From contig OZ025244.1 of NCBI GenBank assembly GCA_964019155.1, positions 48,303,969 through 48,367,968 on the forward strand: DNA of 64,000 nt, read 5' to 3'. Shown piece after piece: positions 62,782-64,000 of this stretch (its first letter is position 1; each line of letters opens with the position of its first letter). The stretch comes from Osedax fenrisi (Eukaryota > Annelida > Polychaeta > Sabellida > Siboglinidae). Below the pieces are notes generated by a model that saw only the letters and a program-made list of their open reading frames with translations, ran no database searches and was not told the DNA's origin. A program made the translations under genes and the position numbers.

Positions 62782-62925
62782 AATAAAGGTAACCTGTGAT
62801 CTCGTGCGGAGTATTTTAGGTTATTTTATTATGGTTTGGTGATGTCGTGCGCAATGTAAATTCTACTATTTATAAATTATTATTTAAATTAACATTGCGC
62901 ACGAGATCACAGGTTTCCCTTTATT
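62782..62925. mobile_element. 144-bp MITE with CCTGTGATCTCGTGCG arms
   Basis: Arms AAAGGTAACCTGTGATCTCG and the complement of the right arm, AAAGGGAAACCTGTGATCTC, are inverted. The right arm continues into GTGCGCAATGTTAATTT. That part pairs with an internal GTCGTGCGCAATGTAAATT at 62844, so the left arm motif is doubled. Confidence 0.85.
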
Positions 62926-63358
62926 AATACAGAAAATTTCGGTCCAAAATAGATCGCGAAATTATATATTTTATATGTTCATAAATAATATTACTTACAT
63001 ACATATAATATAATTTATTATAAATATATATTCTAGGAATATGTATTTAAATTGTATTCATATATTAAATAAATATAAATATTTATTTCTAAAATATATA
63101 TTTATAATATATTATATTATAGTAATAATTGTGAACATATACAATTTATACGCAATTTTTCGATATATTTTGAACCGAAATTGTCGTTATTTAGAGAGTT
63201 CAAGCGATTATATGTTTTAATCTCTGCGGCTATAACTTAGTTATTATATTAATCACTATTACATATATTTATTTATAGTAGTATACATTTAATGTAGTTT
63301 AAATATTAAAGGTGATTATAAAATATAATATTACTAAATATGATATATGAGGAACACG

Positions 63359-63714
63359 TTCATAACCGGCGCCAAAAATCTATGATTAATCCTACTTTAT
63401 TCAATATCGGAGCGCGCGCTTTCGCAATTGAGACTCCCGCCTCTAGATATAGACGTGTCATAATATATAGATAGTATTTGACCTAGATCGTTATTGCTAT
63501 ATCTAGCCTAAGGTAAACTATAAACCTATGATTCCATATATAACTATAGTCATAATTACTTTGTTAAAAAACTCGTGAATAAATGTGTGTGTGTGTATGT
63601 GTGTGTGTATATAAAGTACGTATCTCTCTCAATATATATACGTTTCAACTCCGAAAGCGTGAGCTGCGATATCGAATAAACTATTAGTCATATATTTTTG
63701 GCGCCGGTTATGAA
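63359..63714. mobile_element. 356-bp TIR element with GGCGCC ends
   Basis: Inverted arms of about 80 bp start TTCATAACCGGCGCCAAAAA on both sides and continue through TTTATTCRATATCG and CRCGCTTTCG. A TG microsatellite lies at 63583-63611. No coding frame. The GC-rich ends contrast strongly with the flanks. Confidence 0.88.
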
Positions 63715-64000
63715 CCACAACCATATATGATATAAGTTATTTTGTATAACTTTCAGGAATAAGACTTATAATAGCAGATATTAAAACATATAATCGTGTG
63801 AAAACTATAATAGTGATTGTGGCTGATATAAATAGATTACAAAATTGTTTATAAATTGTATATGTTCATATTATCTATATTTTGATTGTAAACATATATA
63901 TTAATAAATTTGCGACATAGTTCTCTGATAATTAAGTTATTCTGTTTGATAATTATATTATTAAATATATATATATATATATATAATATATATAATATAT

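Overview
The window is eukaryotic nuclear DNA of an extremely AT-rich kind. It is full of (TA)n tracts, GT-AG introns, tRNA-derived SINEs, several LINE lineages and miniature inverted-repeat DNA transposons. This composition and repeat content fit an arthropod, most likely an insect. A sap-feeding hemipteran (aphid-like) is my best guess, at low confidence. Nothing here is bacterial, there is no CRISPR array and no intact virus, and most long open frames are artefacts of simple repeats.

Gene content is sparse. The left edge (1-3682) holds the last exons of a multi-exon uncharacterised gene on the + strand. At 15149-15778 lies a GC-rich terminal exon of an uncharacterised single-pass membrane protein with a Thr-rich, glycosylatable tail. 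On the - strand at 21964-19999, two exons splice in phase into a complete MADF DNA-binding domain. At 36.5-40.5 kb is a GC-rich island of broken coding sequence on the - strand. Part of it (38174-39216) I recognise as a PCF11-like mRNA 3'-end processing factor from its zinc finger and the conserved segment before it. That piece is duplicated as a 0.5-kb inverted repeat, and a 44-bp slice of its coding sequence has been amplified about 12-fold between the arms. At 56-62.6 kb a unit of about 3.1-3.4 kb is tandemly repeated, and each copy starts with the same acidic terminal exon on the - strand.

Mobile DNA makes up most of the rest. Three elements at 3.8-4.2, 4.3-7.8 and 29.6-32.6 kb share CACTGTTA termini and carry dense arrays of short subterminal repeats. 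They resemble CACTA/EnSpm elements, but the repeat word is AACCCTTTAGTT in the first, AACCTTTAGT in the second and GGTATAAC in the third. The third sits inside a LINE endonuclease reading frame with a 2-bp target duplication. A second group of TA-flanked elements (8266-9242, 26427-27026, one end at 40562, probably 33737) has termini starting GGGGA. At least five other terminal-inverted-repeat or foldback elements are present. LINE pieces include endonuclease domains (18.5-20 and 29.5-33.5 kb), reverse transcriptases (22.8-24 and 34.1-36.5 kb), C-terminal scraps (16.7, 44.1, 52.4 kb) and one clean recent 159-bp insertion with a 10-bp target duplication (59559).

Tandem repeats include a 1.46-kb array of a 12-bp unit (13251-14706) that never slips out of 12-bp register, 23-bp, 44-bp and 63-bp minisatellites, a CTAC-type minisatellite and a 65-copy trinucleotide run. 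Between 49.1 and 52.15 kb a 3-kb foldback carries a tRNA-derived SINE in each arm. Stretches not listed are AT-rich intergenic or intronic DNA in which I see no gene.
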